This document shows, piece by piece, positions 30,786-40,379 of a stretch of DNA of 64,000 nucleotides. This DNA is from Eutreptiella sp. 'Long Island Sound 2002' (taxonomy: Eukaryota > Euglenozoa > Euglenophyceae > Eutreptiales > Eutreptiaceae): NCBI GenBank assembly GCA_964036045.1, contig OZ038385.1:57755919-57819918 (forward strand), given 5' to 3'. The notes beneath the pieces are model-generated. The model did not search any database. It had not been told where the DNA came from and saw only the letters and a list, made by a program, of their open reading frames with translations. Made by a program: the position numbers and the translations under genes. Every line of letters begins with the position of its first letter. Position 1 is the first letter of the stretch.

Positions 30786-32806
30786 TCCCCCCTTGTGCTG
30801 TGGTGGCCACCACTGTCGCATTTTCAGAAAAACTGGATTTTTCCTTGGCCTTTCCTTTGTTTCCACATCCACTTTAAAATACCTATAGCTTCCCTAACAC
30901 TGGAAAAGAACGCTTTACCATGGCCAGCGACTCTTGCTGCATTGTTGATGACAATCTCCAACAGCAAACCCAGCGCTCTTGGCGCTGCCAGGGTTCCTAT
31001 GGCTTGGTGGGGTTAGAATAGGGCATGTCAAGACCATATGCATTTGCATCCCTCCCTCCAAGCTGCAGCGTAACACAACCCAACGCCAGACTCTCATAGG
31101 ACGCTCGACCCAAGTCTCATTGAACCTGGAGGGAGACACTTGTCCTGGTACTAGAAAGATTTCTGCCTTACATCCTAGCACAAAGCAAAAATTCAGGATC
31201 AAACTTGCTGATGAAAGTCCACCACTGATTGTAGGTCCATGGCATAAAAAGGTAGACAAAGACCCAAAAATATGCACACGTCTTTAGAGCATAAAATACA
31301 TGAAAAAGATATGTCTTTTGTGGTTTCTGGGCCTTTTACTATCACCAAAGTTCAGTTCTGACCTTTATCTGTTGAACTGCCCACTCAGTAGGACTGGCCA
31401 TCATGGAGCCATTCATGTGCCCCATCATGACCCATCATGTCATTTCTGCATCATGATCTAATTATGAACAATTAGACCTCTGAGAATCTGCCTGTCACCA
31501 TCATCTTCAATCATTCTTCTGATTTACTGTTCATCTTCACTGTTGATGCAGGTCAATCTTGGATTCGCAGCATCATGCTGTACATTCTGGGATCTGGATC
31601 TAGATCTGGTTTAAAGTAGGAAATTCACTACCAGAGTTCAGCTTAATAATTGAATGCTCATATAAATAGGCATGTTCTCAAAAAGAAACAGCCTCAGTGG
31701 GTCCATCTAACTCCCCCCCTACAGGGCTGCAAGTCCTTTGCGTGCGTCGCAAAAAATATAACCCTTAGATGGGCTCACCACATGCATACGCGTTATCCTT
31801 ACACCCATTTCTTGCTTGTGGTCAGACCTTAGGTGCTCCGGAATAGCGCATGTGAGTTGCGCGTGTGCTTTGGGGTCGTGCTCAGTCAAGCTGCTTGCGC
31901 GCGCCGTCCTTCATCGCCATGATTTGTTCGTTGCGTAGGCGTGGAGGCATCTCACACGTCCTTCAGCAGCTTTGCGTAGCGCATACCTTGAATTCCACGC
32001 ATTGATCCCAATGTCTTTGTCGCTGTAGGCAGTCAGGTTGATCTTCTTGTACTCAGTCTGCAGGTAGCTGTAGTAGAGGTACTTGGTACTCATCGGTCTC
32101 TCCCTCGTGCTCCGTCACTCTCGTGGTAAAGGTACTGGTACGGGCAAGTTGCTGCGGTGGACCTTCGTTAGCATCGCGCAGATCGCGTCCTGGCTTGCGT
32201 GTTTGTTTAACAAAATCGCTGTCATCCTGTGACCGTCCTTCGATCCACTCGGCAGGGTGTAGTCACCGCACTGCCGCGCTGGCCGTTGTACTGCTCAGGA
32301 AGGTCAGCGTGCACGAGTTGATTCGCTCCTTGGTGGGAAGGGAATGAAATGATTGATTCGCACAAGGTGTAAAGGATGTCACAAGGAGGTAAGGATGTCA
32401 CTGTACACCATTCCCACTCGGCGTTCACCGTTCGCTTAGTACCTGGGTGCGTAGGTGTCTACCCCTGGTTACAGTGATTTGGCGCCCTAGCTACCCAGAA
32501 CCTCGCTGGTGGAGTTCGCTGTTTTCAGCGTTGGTTTCACAAAATTTTTGTCGTATCCCCCCCCCCCCCCGGTCTCTCACACTCTTCTCTTCCCCTCTTC
32601 TCTGTCTTGCTCTCTCTCTTTCTTCTGGTCTTTCTGTTGGTTCCGGTTCTTGAGTTCGTGCGCGACAATTGGTTGCAGAGTCCCCCCCCCCCCCCCCCGG
32701 GGAATAGAGCGACGCAAACTCCTGTTCCGGCACCTTAAACGATACCCTACTGCTGACAGTAGTGCCGTGACTTGTATGGTTTTACAGCTTATTTTACAAG
32801 GAAGTC
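30786..32806. other. Unassigned region, possible retroelement terminal sequence
   Basis: Contains an AT-rich left part with no gene. From about 31850 the composition shifts, with a 60-codon minus-strand frame (32093-31911, YLYYSYLQTEYKKINLTAYS) that looks protein-like but is unrecognised. Two long C runs lie at about 32557-32570 and 32683-32698. TGGTTGCAGAGTCCCC before the second run could be a primer-binding site for a plus-strand LTR element, or the runs could be polypurine tracts of the minus-strand chromovirus A. No LTR pair is found in the window. Confidence 0.4.
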
Positions 32807-33598
32807 ATGGTAAAGTCGACCGGTAAAGGCGTGCCCAAGCCCCCGCCCAAGCCTAAGCCCAAGCCTCTGCCCAAGCCCCTACCAAAACCAGCCAAACCCT
32901 ACCCCATACTTTCCCCTGCACCCGTCGCCCCCAGTGGACAGGCTTTGTCGCAGCCTGTGCCCTTCTGGCACGTGATGCTGCCATTGCCAGCACCGGCACC
33001 TCCGGCAGTACCATCGCCGCTTCAGTCGGCAGGCGTGCCGCTCCCCGCGGCTCTGGCGCCGCCACCGATGCCACCTCCTTCTTCTTCTTCTACTTCCGGT
33101 GCTTCTCTCGCATCTCCATCTCTTGCATCCACTCTTGAGTGGATCTACGACTCTCCGCTCTCCCTCTCCGGCACTCCGCCTCCCCGCATCCCTCCTCCCC
33201 TCACCAACACCCGCATCCCCTTCCCCCCCTCCCACCTGCCCGTCCAGGCCCTCTTCGGGCCTGGGCGCCAGCTGGAGCCTGTCGGCCGTTGGGCAGTCAT
33301 GCCCAACTCTGATGGGCTCCAGCTGTACTGGGCAGACGCTCAGCTGGATAGTGTCCAGATGAGTGAGCCTCGTTGGCTGCCGGGAGCGGTGGACCCAGGG
33401 TTGATGTCGGAGTCGGATCAAGAGGAATGCTCCGACACGGTGTCCGTGGACGTGCTCGTGGACGTGGACGTGGACGTGGAGTCGGCTGACTTGGGAGAAG
33501 AGTCTTCAGGTTCTTACTTGTTGTGCTTTTCGTGCTCCTTCTTACTCTTGGTCTCCGCTAGTTTGAGCGATTTCTGCAATTCGTTGGCGTGGCAGTAG
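32807..33598 (+). CDS. Proline-rich ORF opposing chromovirus A
   Basis: A 263-codon frame from an ATG. Residues 1-35 are Lys-Pro repeats (KPKPKPLPKPLPKP). The middle is Ala/Pro/Ser-rich, and residues about 110-185 are more ordinary (LEWIYDSPL, GRWAVMPNSDGLQLYW). Then comes an acidic Val-Asp stretch (VDVLVDVDVDVE). The last about 30 codons overlap the antisense of chromovirus A's chromodomain C-terminus. No domain is recognised. It could be the gag of a plus-strand LTR element, or an antisense ORF between pol and the 3' LTR of A, a layout known in some plant LTR elements. No second copy in the window helps to decide. Confidence 0.45.
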   Translation: MVKSTGKGVPKPPPKPKPKPLPKPLPKPAKPYPILSPAPVAPSGQALSQPVPFWHVMLPLPAPAPPAVPSPLQSAGVPLPAALAPPPMPPPSSSSTSGASLASPSLASTLEWIYDSPLSLSGTPPPRIPPPLTNTRIPFPPSHLPVQALFGPGRQLEPVGRWAVMPNSDGLQLYWADAQLDSVQMSEPRWLPGAVDPGLMSESDQEECSDTVSVDVLVDVDVDVESADLGEESSGSYLLCFSCSFLLLVSASLSDFCNSLAWQ

Positions 33599-34026
33599 TC
33601 CCGAAATACCGAACTCACATTTCCTCGGTCCAAAATAAACGCCGTGTAGGGTTCCCATGTTGCGTCTGCCATAGAGTAACCCTCCCACTTGACCAAGAAT
33701 CTCCAGCCATGCCTGTACTTCGAACGCAGAATAGCTTCCACCTTGTAAAAACCGTTTGCCTTCATCTCCTTCGCGTCCATATCCGGCAGCTGTCCTTCTC
33801 GTTCAGGTTCCTCCGCGCTGCCGAGCTCCGACGTCATGTCCTCATCCTGATCGTCGTCTAGCTCATCCTCGTCAGCCGCCATTTCGTCGTCGAAACCCTC
33901 CAAATTCAGGTCGTACTCGTCCATCAGGGTGTACCTCTTGAGGACAGGGAAGCCGACTTCGACCTCTCCCCCAAACCTCGGGCTTGCGCGTACTTTAACC
34001 GAACTAGGACCCACATCCGTGACCAT
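33514..34026 (-). CDS. Chromovirus A integrase tail with chromodomain
   Basis: A 170-codon stretch that continues the integrase frame after an in-frame TAA. The N-terminal part (MVTDVGPSSVKVRA) is the SH3-like end of integrase. An acidic linker (DEDELDDDQDEDM) follows. Residues about 108-150 form a chromodomain, FYKVEAILRSKYRHGWRFL then VKWEGYSMADATWEPY, with the aromatic residues of the methyl-lysine cage in place. Chromodomains steer integration to marked heterochromatin. A Lys-rich tail closes the protein. Confidence 0.88.
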   Translation of the reverse strand: MVTDVGPSSVKVRASPRFGGEVEVGFPVLKRYTLMDEYDLNLEGFDDEMAADEDELDDDQDEDMTSELGSAEEPEREGQLPDMDAKEMKANGFYKVEAILRSKYRHGWRFLVKWEGYSMADATWEPYTAFILDRGNVSSVFRDYCHANELQKSLKLAETKSKKEHEKHNK

Positions 34027-34038
34027 AAAAGGACCATA

Positions 34039-35304
34039 TTAGGGTAGGTCTAGATCGTTCTTTTTCCAGCGCGGTAACCTCTTGTGGTGCACGGGTACCA
34101 TGTCTGCGATTTGGTATTCGACGGGTTTGTGCCCACGGTTGCTGCGTGTGTTCTCACGTTCTTTGATCTTCTGAAGCACTTCTTTGGCCTTGCCTGCCAA
34201 CGTCGCTTGCTTCTCCATCCACTCTTTCACCTTAAGATTCGCGTCCTGCGGCGTCGGGAACTCCATGTGGAAACCAGGACGACCGAAGAAGAGCTCGTGC
34301 GGTGAGAAACCAGTACACGTGGACACCTGGTTGTTCATCAGGTATATTGCATTTAGTAGGACTCTCAACCAGTTCCTCCCCTTCCCCTGCGCCATGAGGA
34401 TCCGCATCACTGTTTTGAAGGAGCGGATTTGCCTCTCGCAGAGTGCGTTCTTGGTGCGTAGATAGGGCGTACTGAATTGTATCTCGCAACCAAGAGTCTC
34501 CAGTACTCCCCTGTACCAGTTGCCTGCTGCTGTTAAGCGCATGTCCTGATCAGAGTGGATGACCTTCGGTAAACCATAGACTTGTACCCATTCTTCAAAC
34601 AAAGTCTTCAGCACGGTCTCGCTGTCCGCCTTCTTGTTCATAGGGAAGACCCTCGCGAATCTGGAGAGCCCGCACGTGACCATCAACGCAAAGTTGTGCC
34701 CGGCATAGTGGGGCAAGCGCATGAAGTCGAGGTACACGACAGAGTTCACCATATGAGGTATGGGCAGGTTTACCATTTCTCCGCGATCGACTTGACTGTT
34801 GGGTTTCCCCAGGATGCAGTGGCAGTCTTTCGTCACTTCGGTCATAAGTTTCTTCTTCTCTGACTCATTCTTGTTGCAGTGAAAGTGGCGGCCGAAAAAC
34901 CATAAGGACCTCTGCACTGCAGAATGACCGTTGACCGTGTGGCTCCATCGAAGTGTTTCCTCGAGATGGGATTCAGGTACACAGACTCGATCTTCCTTGT
35001 ACAGCGCGTCTTTAGTCATTGCCCACTGTTCACCGGCGATCAGCTTGACCTGCCCTGGTTGCAGTTGCTTCATAATCGCAGCGTAATCTTTCAACAGTTC
35101 CTCCTTTCCCCACTTGTTCTGCGGTTGCGTGGTCTTCATGAACAGGTCAAGCTGCACATCCATCTTGGCGAACGGGTCCTTTGCCATTTCATCGGAAGAT
35201 CGCCCCAAGCGCTCGTCGAACGAGTTGCGGCTCAGGTAATTGCTTAGCTCGTTTTTGAGTCCTTGGATGTGGTGAACGGCTAGTTGTAGTTGGGATTGGA
35301 ACAC
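34039..35304 (-). CDS. Chromovirus A integrase
   Basis: A 421-codon frame continuing from RNase H through an in-frame TGA. The end of the RNase H linker (VHHIQGLKNELSNYLSR) comes first. A His/Cys zinc-binding region follows (HTVNGHSAVQRS ... CHCILGK). The catalytic core has the three acids in VVYLDFMRL, VIHSDQDMRL and ALCERQIRSF (D, D, E). It inserts the element cDNA into the genome. It ends at a TAA that reads on in phase to the chromodomain, so the stop is probably a point mutation. Confidence 0.87.
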   Translation of the reverse strand: MFQSQLQLAVHHIQGLKNELSNYLSRNSFDERLGRSSDEMAKDPFAKMDVQLDLFMKTTQPQNKWGKEELLKDYAAIMKQLQPGQVKLIAGEQWAMTKDALYKEDRVCVPESHLEETLRWSHTVNGHSAVQRSLWFFGRHFHCNKNESEKKKLMTEVTKDCHCILGKPNSQVDRGEMVNLPIPHMVNSVVYLDFMRLPHYAGHNFALMVTCGLSRFARVFPMNKKADSETVLKTLFEEWVQVYGLPKVIHSDQDMRLTAAGNWYRGVLETLGCEIQFSTPYLRTKNALCERQIRSFKTVMRILMAQGKGRNWLRVLLNAIYLMNNQVSTCTGFSPHELFFGRPGFHMEFPTPQDANLKVKEWMEKQATLAGKAKEVLQKIKERENTRSNRGHKPVEYQIADMVPVHHKRLPRWKKNDLDLP

Positions 35305-35307
35305 CCA

Positions 35308-36675
35308 TCATCGCCGTAGTCTCTTTTGTTCGGGAGGCGGTGAGTCCATAAAGTACTTGACCGAACCCTCATCACAGAGCCAGGTGACTGGGTTGTTACC
35401 AATGATCCTCTGTTGACTGGCGAGGACCAGTACTCCTCCCAACAGTTCGTGCTCGTACGTGTGGTATTTGGAGCGCGCTGCATTCCACTTCCAATTCCAA
35501 TGTCCAAGTGGAACAAGTCTCCATTCGTCTTCGTTGTACGAATGCTTCAGATTGCCGTCTTGGTTCACTCCTTGTGTTCTGAGCCTTTCATCGATTTCGT
35601 GACACTGTTCAGGTTGGAGCGCTTGCCATTGAAAGAGAGTACCGCCTCCGCCCACGTTCGAACCGTCCGAGACGAAGACAATCTCTCCTTTCGGTCGCGG
35701 CACCCCCAGAGGTATTGCTTTCCAGATTTTCTCCTTCAGTTCCTCCAACTTTTTTTTCTCCTCGTCTGTCCATTTCCATGGGGTGTTGTCTTTGATGAGG
35801 TCGGTCAGTATAGCCGAGGAATCAGTGAAATTCCTCACGTGGCGCCTGTAGAAGTTGCAACCTCTGATAAATTGCCTTATGTTCTTGACTCCTTCGGCTT
35901 TCCCCTTGACTCCATCGATCGTAAAATCCATCAGTGGCTTCAGTTTGTCCTCACACGGTCCCCAGTGACCGTCTCCCACTCGGAATCCAAGGTACTCCAA
36001 CTCAGTTTTGAGGAATTCGCATTTCTCCAGTTTGATACGCAGATTCTGCTCCACGCATACGTCAAAAAACTCCGACAGCAACAGCAGGTGGTCCTCGATC
36101 GAGTTCGTGCCTAGCAGCACGTTGCCGATGTGAGCTTCGGCAACCGCTCCTCGTTCGAGCAACGCCTGGACTGCAGGTCGCTGCTTGAGGATGGTGAGCA
36201 CCTGGTTCATCAACTCCTGGAACAGCGCGGGGGCGTTGGCGATACCAAAGGGCATGACCAGCCATCGGAACACCCTTCCGTTTGGTGTCCGAAACGCCAT
36301 CAACTCCTTGGCACGCTCCGTCAAGTCGCCTTGCCAAAACCCTGATCTTTTATCCATCTTGGACTTGAACTTGCACGACGCGGCATTTTCGATGGTGTTT
36401 TCCAACACAGGGAGACTGCCGGCGTGCAGTTTGATTATTCTGTTCAGCTTGCGATAGTCGACGACTAGCCTTTTCGCTGTCGATCCAGGTTTGGCCACCA
36501 AGAAACACGGCGAGCAGTGCTCAGGGGTTTCCGTGTCCTTGTAGGCTTCGCACATCCCCGCTTCCAACAGCTCTAGGACTTGCCTCATGATCTCGTCCTG
36601 GGCCTCCTTAGAGCAGGGGTAACCTCTCGAAGTAATCCGCTGGTCCTGGTACTCGGGCTTCAACTCTAGGTCCAT
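35308..36675 (-). CDS. Chromovirus A reverse transcriptase-RNase H
   Basis: A 455-codon frame; coding similarity starts slightly upstream (about 36745, LPPPGSSKKLV). RT landmarks: LVVDYRKLN, the motif A Asp in SKMDKRSGFWQ, WLVMPFGIANAPALFQ, then motif C, where YxDD is replaced by HIGN (AHIGNVLLGT), and LEYLGFRVG in the thumb. The RNase H-like part has FVSDGSNVGGGG and HELLGGVLVLA. All surrounding residues are well kept, so loss of both catalytic Asp residues at motif C is striking; the enzyme should be inactive. The frame ends at a TGA followed in phase by integrase. Confidence 0.87.
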   Translation of the reverse strand: MDLELKPEYQDQRITSRGYPCSKEAQDEIMRQVLELLEAGMCEAYKDTETPEHCSPCFLVAKPGSTAKRLVVDYRKLNRIIKLHAGSLPVLENTIENAASCKFKSKMDKRSGFWQGDLTERAKELMAFRTPNGRVFRWLVMPFGIANAPALFQELMNQVLTILKQRPAVQALLERGAVAEAHIGNVLLGTNSIEDHLLLLSEFFDVCVEQNLRIKLEKCEFLKTELEYLGFRVGDGHWGPCEDKLKPLMDFTIDGVKGKAEGVKNIRQFIRGCNFYRRHVRNFTDSSAILTDLIKDNTPWKWTDEEKKKLEELKEKIWKAIPLGVPRPKGEIVFVSDGSNVGGGGTLFQWQALQPEQCHEIDERLRTQGVNQDGNLKHSYNEDEWRLVPLGHWNWKWNAARSKYHTYEHELLGGVLVLASQQRIIGNNPVTWLCDEGSVKYFMDSPPPEQKRLRR

Positions 36676-37203
36676 TATGACCAGTTTCTTGCTTGACCCG
36701 GGAGGTGGTAAAGGTCCGAAGGCTTCTTTGTACCTTGCGAGGACTTCAGCGACTCGGGTTCGTGTTCTTGGATCTTGTTCTTAAAATCCTCAGAAGCCGC
36801 CAGATTGCTTTGCCCAAACTCCTGCTTGAGTGTAAGTACTTCTTTGATCTCGTCAGGATCCACTTGGTGAAATTGACAGAGGTCGAGACTTCCGTGACAC
36901 TCGTCGCAGCAGTGAGTATGTTCTTTCGCGCTCTGATCGACGTATTCCTGCAGTAGTTCACGCACTTCTCGCAGAGTTAGAGTACTCGCTTGGTGGCAGT
37001 GACACACGTGGGACATCTCCCACGGTCCTTGATACTCGCAGGTACAGGCTGACGGATCATCGTCGTTTTCAGGGATATAGACACTCGTACCCCATTTCAT
37101 CTTAAGCTTCAGTTGCTTTTCTCGCCATTGCTCTCTCTTCTGATTTTCTTGTAGGTGTTCTACGCGATGAAAGAGAAGTTGTTTGATATCCTCCTTCTCG
37201 TGG
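36676..37203 (-). pseudogene. Chromovirus A pol linker, Cys/His-rich part
   Basis: Open frame carrying HEKEDIKQLLFHRVEHLQ, then Cys/His clusters (CTCEYQ, HVCHCHQ, CCDECH, CQFHQ), which may bind zinc. It lies between the MITE and RT. The phase shifts by one base near 36765 to enter the RT frame. This region between protease and RT has no named domain. Confidence 0.6.
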
Positions 37204-37669
37204 CAGGGTTGGTACCGTACGCCGCAAGAACGCGTACCGTCCGCGAACGCGTACCGTCTGGTATTAATACCGCACAGCACGTGCGGTATTGAGATGGTGC
37301 CGCAGACAGGCACCGCATTGCAGCACGCGCGCACGCTAGACGGAAAATTGCCAGATGAATTGAAATATTGCGAAAAACACGCTGCTGGATCGAAAGTTTA
37401 CTACCGATGTTGGTAATGAGCATTATTATGCATTACGGCACCACTTTTAGTCTTGAATCGTAATGTCACAGTTTTGGGAACATAAGAACGAATTCTGCTA
37501 TTACTAGTATTGTTGTGACCGCGTTGCAAATGCGCATTCAGCGGTGTATGAGTTTCCAGCAGCGGTGCCGTGTGGGTCTTCATTGGGGCTAGGCGATACC
37601 ATACAGGACACCGGAGTACTGTATGGTATCGATACCGAACGGTACACGTACTGTATGGTACCAACCCTG
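37204..37669. mobile_element. 466-bp MITE with hAT-like ends inside chromovirus A
   Basis: It starts CAGGGTTGGTACCGTACG and ends with the reverse complement of CAGGGTTGGTACCATACAG. CAGGG-type termini are typical of hAT transposons. Flanks show TCTCGTGG on the left and ACTCGTGC on the right, a probable 8-bp target duplication with mutated ends (six of eight identical). Further GTACCGT repeats lie inside each end. No coding capacity. It interrupts A's pol linker. Confidence 0.82.
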
Positions 37670-38769
37670 ACTCGTGCTCCCTGATGGGCCAACTGTCCTT
37701 GCTGGGCTTCGCCCACTGAGGATCCTTCTCTCGGAGTGCGTCGTCTTGTTGGCTACCATGCACGGAAAGGCGAGTAAGCACTTGGCTTCGTCATCGAGTT
37801 GTCCTCGTTGCTGAGGTATGTCAGGTTCAGTTTCGAGTAGTAGTGCGTCCACCAAATCGTCCCGTTTCACTGATTCGTACCCTTCGGAGTTGTGAATCGG
37901 GATCGTCGACACACTCGGGTTCCTGGTGTTGTCTCCTGTGTTTGCTGCACAGGTCTCCTCTTCTCCTTCGCTATCAGTTTCCACGTCCAGCGTCGGAGCG
38001 TTGATGACAGGTTCTGGTTCCTCCCATTTGACCTCAGGGTGATCAGGGAATTCGGAGAGCATCTTTGCTTTTCCCCAACCCCGGTTCTGCCTTGTGACCC
38101 ACTGTACCTCCTCCGGGTCGAGTTCTTCCATCGGTACGGGTTTGGTATCCCCGTCCAGTAGATAGAGACATGTCCGCTAGGAAGGCTTCCGTAAAATTTC
38201 TTCACTCCCATCTTGGCTGTACATCGGCAGGTCGGGTAGGATGATCTTCGAGATAGTCAGTCTTTCGAGGAGTTCTTTCCACTTCGCTCCCTTATTTTCC
38301 CATTTCTTCCCTTCTGGTACTACTAAAACTAAGCGCGCTCGGTCAATCGCCACCTTGACCAGAACTCTTAAGAGTTGGGAGAACCTTGGATTTGCGTACA
38401 ACTGCTTCCACCTTTGTAGCCACCCCCAATGGTTCCCTAAGGCGGAGTTGTCCTTGCGGTTGCAGTAAAATTGTGAGTCCGCGTTCTGCTTCGAAGCGAA
38501 TAGCTCAATGAAGTCTGAACCCGTCGGATCTCCTTCCAAAGATAAGTCCGCAAACCCTTGTCTCTTCATCTCCGTCGAAAGCTTGTAGTTCTCAGTACGA
38601 GCGAGCTGCGCGTGGAGGGCCACCATACCTTCCAGCTTCATGTCTGCGCCTAAATTGAGCGACAGACCTTGGATGACCTGCACGGAGGGTTTTGGTGTGG
38701 TGTCCTTGTTCAGTGGGACTTCCACGAGTTGCCCATGTCTCTGAACCAGTAAATGGTGGGGCGCTTGCA
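37670..38769 (-). pseudogene. Chromovirus A pol linker, N-terminal part
   Basis: Continues the protease frame exactly across element B, starting with QAPHHLLVQRHGQLVEV. It then carries a region with LSLNLGADMKLEG, a segment WLQRWKQLYANPRFSQLL, an in-frame TAG at 38177-38179, and MEELDPEEVQWVTRQ onward with an acidic stretch (VETDSEGEEET). No named domain. It ends where the MITE is inserted. Confidence 0.6.
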
Positions 38770-38773
38770 GGGA
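38770..38773. other. Left target-site duplication of element B (GGGA)
   Basis: GGGA at 38770-38773 and again at 50350-50353, flanking the two LTRs. Removing B and one GGGA puts the protease and linker frames of A back in phase. Confidence 0.9.
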
Positions 38774-39038
38774 TGTTGTGGTTTGTTTCTTGGGAACTCG
38801 ACTGTGCCTCTTGTTTCTCGAAAATCCCAAAATACGACAAACCTCTTCTGCGCAGGATCTTTAGACGGGGCACCAACAATAACACAATCTCGAAGACAAA
38901 AACCCTGTTCAAAGATCGAAGTATCTTACAGCGCTCATTCACAGTTGGCATTCGATGCTTCTTTATTATTCACAGACTGCAGTTCGATTGCGACTGCGAC
39001 TCCCGACTTGCGCGCTGCTGATGTTCGAAGCCATAACA
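38774..39038 (-). repeat. 3' LTR of chromovirus B
   Basis: 265 bp, TG...CA termini, about 96% identical by eye to 50085-50349. It is the 3' LTR because the coding strand is minus. Confidence 0.93.
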
Positions 39039-39056
39039 CTACCCCCCCGCTGAGAC
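39039..39056 (-). other. Polypurine tract of chromovirus B
   Basis: On the minus strand CTCAGCGGGGGGGTAG immediately precedes the 3' LTR, the expected place for the plus-strand primer. Confidence 0.75.
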
Positions 39057-39458
39057 CTCGAAGAGGTCTCAGTCACCTGGGCGGGCGTCACAATGTCGAA
39101 TGCAGAGCAGGCCCAGAAAATTTTTTTTTTGGACCTCGACATGTGTTGGCTACAGAAGCATAACAGTGGTCGAAACTCACAAACTGAGGTGCAGTCATGG
39201 TACACCCGTCGTCAGCGCCTCATTCATACGCCGTGTTCGACTCTGCCACGGCTGTGGCTCTTGGCGGAAGCTGCAGAAGAAACCCTCGCCAGGCACACTG
39301 CACGGGCGCTGTACCCGCAGCAAGGCTGTGGGCACGTCGAACCATAACATACCATAACATTGGGCACAGCTATCGAAGCTGGATGCCCAGCAGACAAACA
39401 ACCAACAGGCCTACACATCTGTCAACTCGACAGGACATATGAAGGCAGTCGATACCAT

Positions 39459-39540
39459 TAATGGCATCCAGACTGTCGAATAAGCCATTACTTGGCAACC
39501 AGACTGTCGAATAAGCCATTACTTGGCATCCAGCCACGTC
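39459..39540. repeat. Short tandem repeat before the 3' end of B
   Basis: About two and a half copies of a 34-bp unit containing CCAGACTGTCGAATAAGCC and ATTACTTGGCA, between the stop of the extra ORF and the 3' LTR. Confidence 0.85.
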
Positions 39541-39543
39541 GAA

Positions 39544-40375
39544 TCAGCAGTCCGTGCCCCACGTAAACGTGAATGACGGATTCACATGGAGTCGACATAC
39601 TTCATGCACTTCCTTCAGTGTCTCGACGCCAGCCATGAACTTGAAGGTGTCATGACCCGTGTAGTGTCGACGGATATCACTGTCGAGGGCACGCTTCTGA
39701 ATCAGGATACCAGATCGATGGTTCAGGAATCGAAGGTTGGGATCACCAGGTCGGTTGTCGACGAGGCACTTGTACTGGAATACGAAGACATGTTCACGGG
39801 CAAGCGCTCGAAATTGTCCAGGTCCCAGTGTTTGTGCCCTGGTCGAATAGAAGTCCCACAGGCTCGACGGTTTCCAAACGTCCTCACGCCACAGATCGGT
39901 CCGATTGGTGGCCTCGAAGGAGCATCCGTCATGTCGACCAGTAGACCATCGATAGGTTTCCTTCGATCCAGTACCAGCGGCCATGCTGTGGTAGAACTGA
40001 CCAGTTCGCGTATCGACTCGCCTCCACGGCGTGTCGGCAATCGAAAGTCGTCGCACGACAATGACGGCGCTGATGTCGTCCACCTCAGGGCCGAGGGCAT
40101 ATCGGTCGATGATCTCAAGCATGTCGGTTCGAGAACCTTCTTCTTGGAGTCGACCGAGGTGTTGATGTACATACTGACCATCAGCGAGGGAACTCTGCGG
40201 AGCGAATCGAACCGCTTCTGCAGTCACAAGGCTCGAAGCCGTGTCAACAATGACCGCTTCGAGGACTTGGTCTCGGCAGCTGACCTTGCGTCGATGTGCA
40301 GCCTTAAAGTCATCGTAGATCGGTGTGAGGTACTTGAAGAACGGGATGTCGAAGTGGTGCTGATCAGGGTTGGGA
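39544..40375 (-). pseudogene. Extra ORF of chromovirus B, 3' part
   Basis: Reads about 277 codons without interruption from the insert junction to a stop at 39544. The codons upstream of 40227 are open in the same frame back to 40376. Recognisable stretches: DIPFFKYLTPIYDDFKAA, VSCRDQVLEAVIVDTASS, FYHSMAAGTGSKETYRW, LDSDIRRHYTGHDTFKF. It is TCGA-rich like the rest of B. No domain is recognised: no transmembrane helix as in an envelope protein and no protease or nuclease motif. It is the continuation of 41719-43116. Confidence 0.6.
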
Positions 40376-40379
40376 TTAA

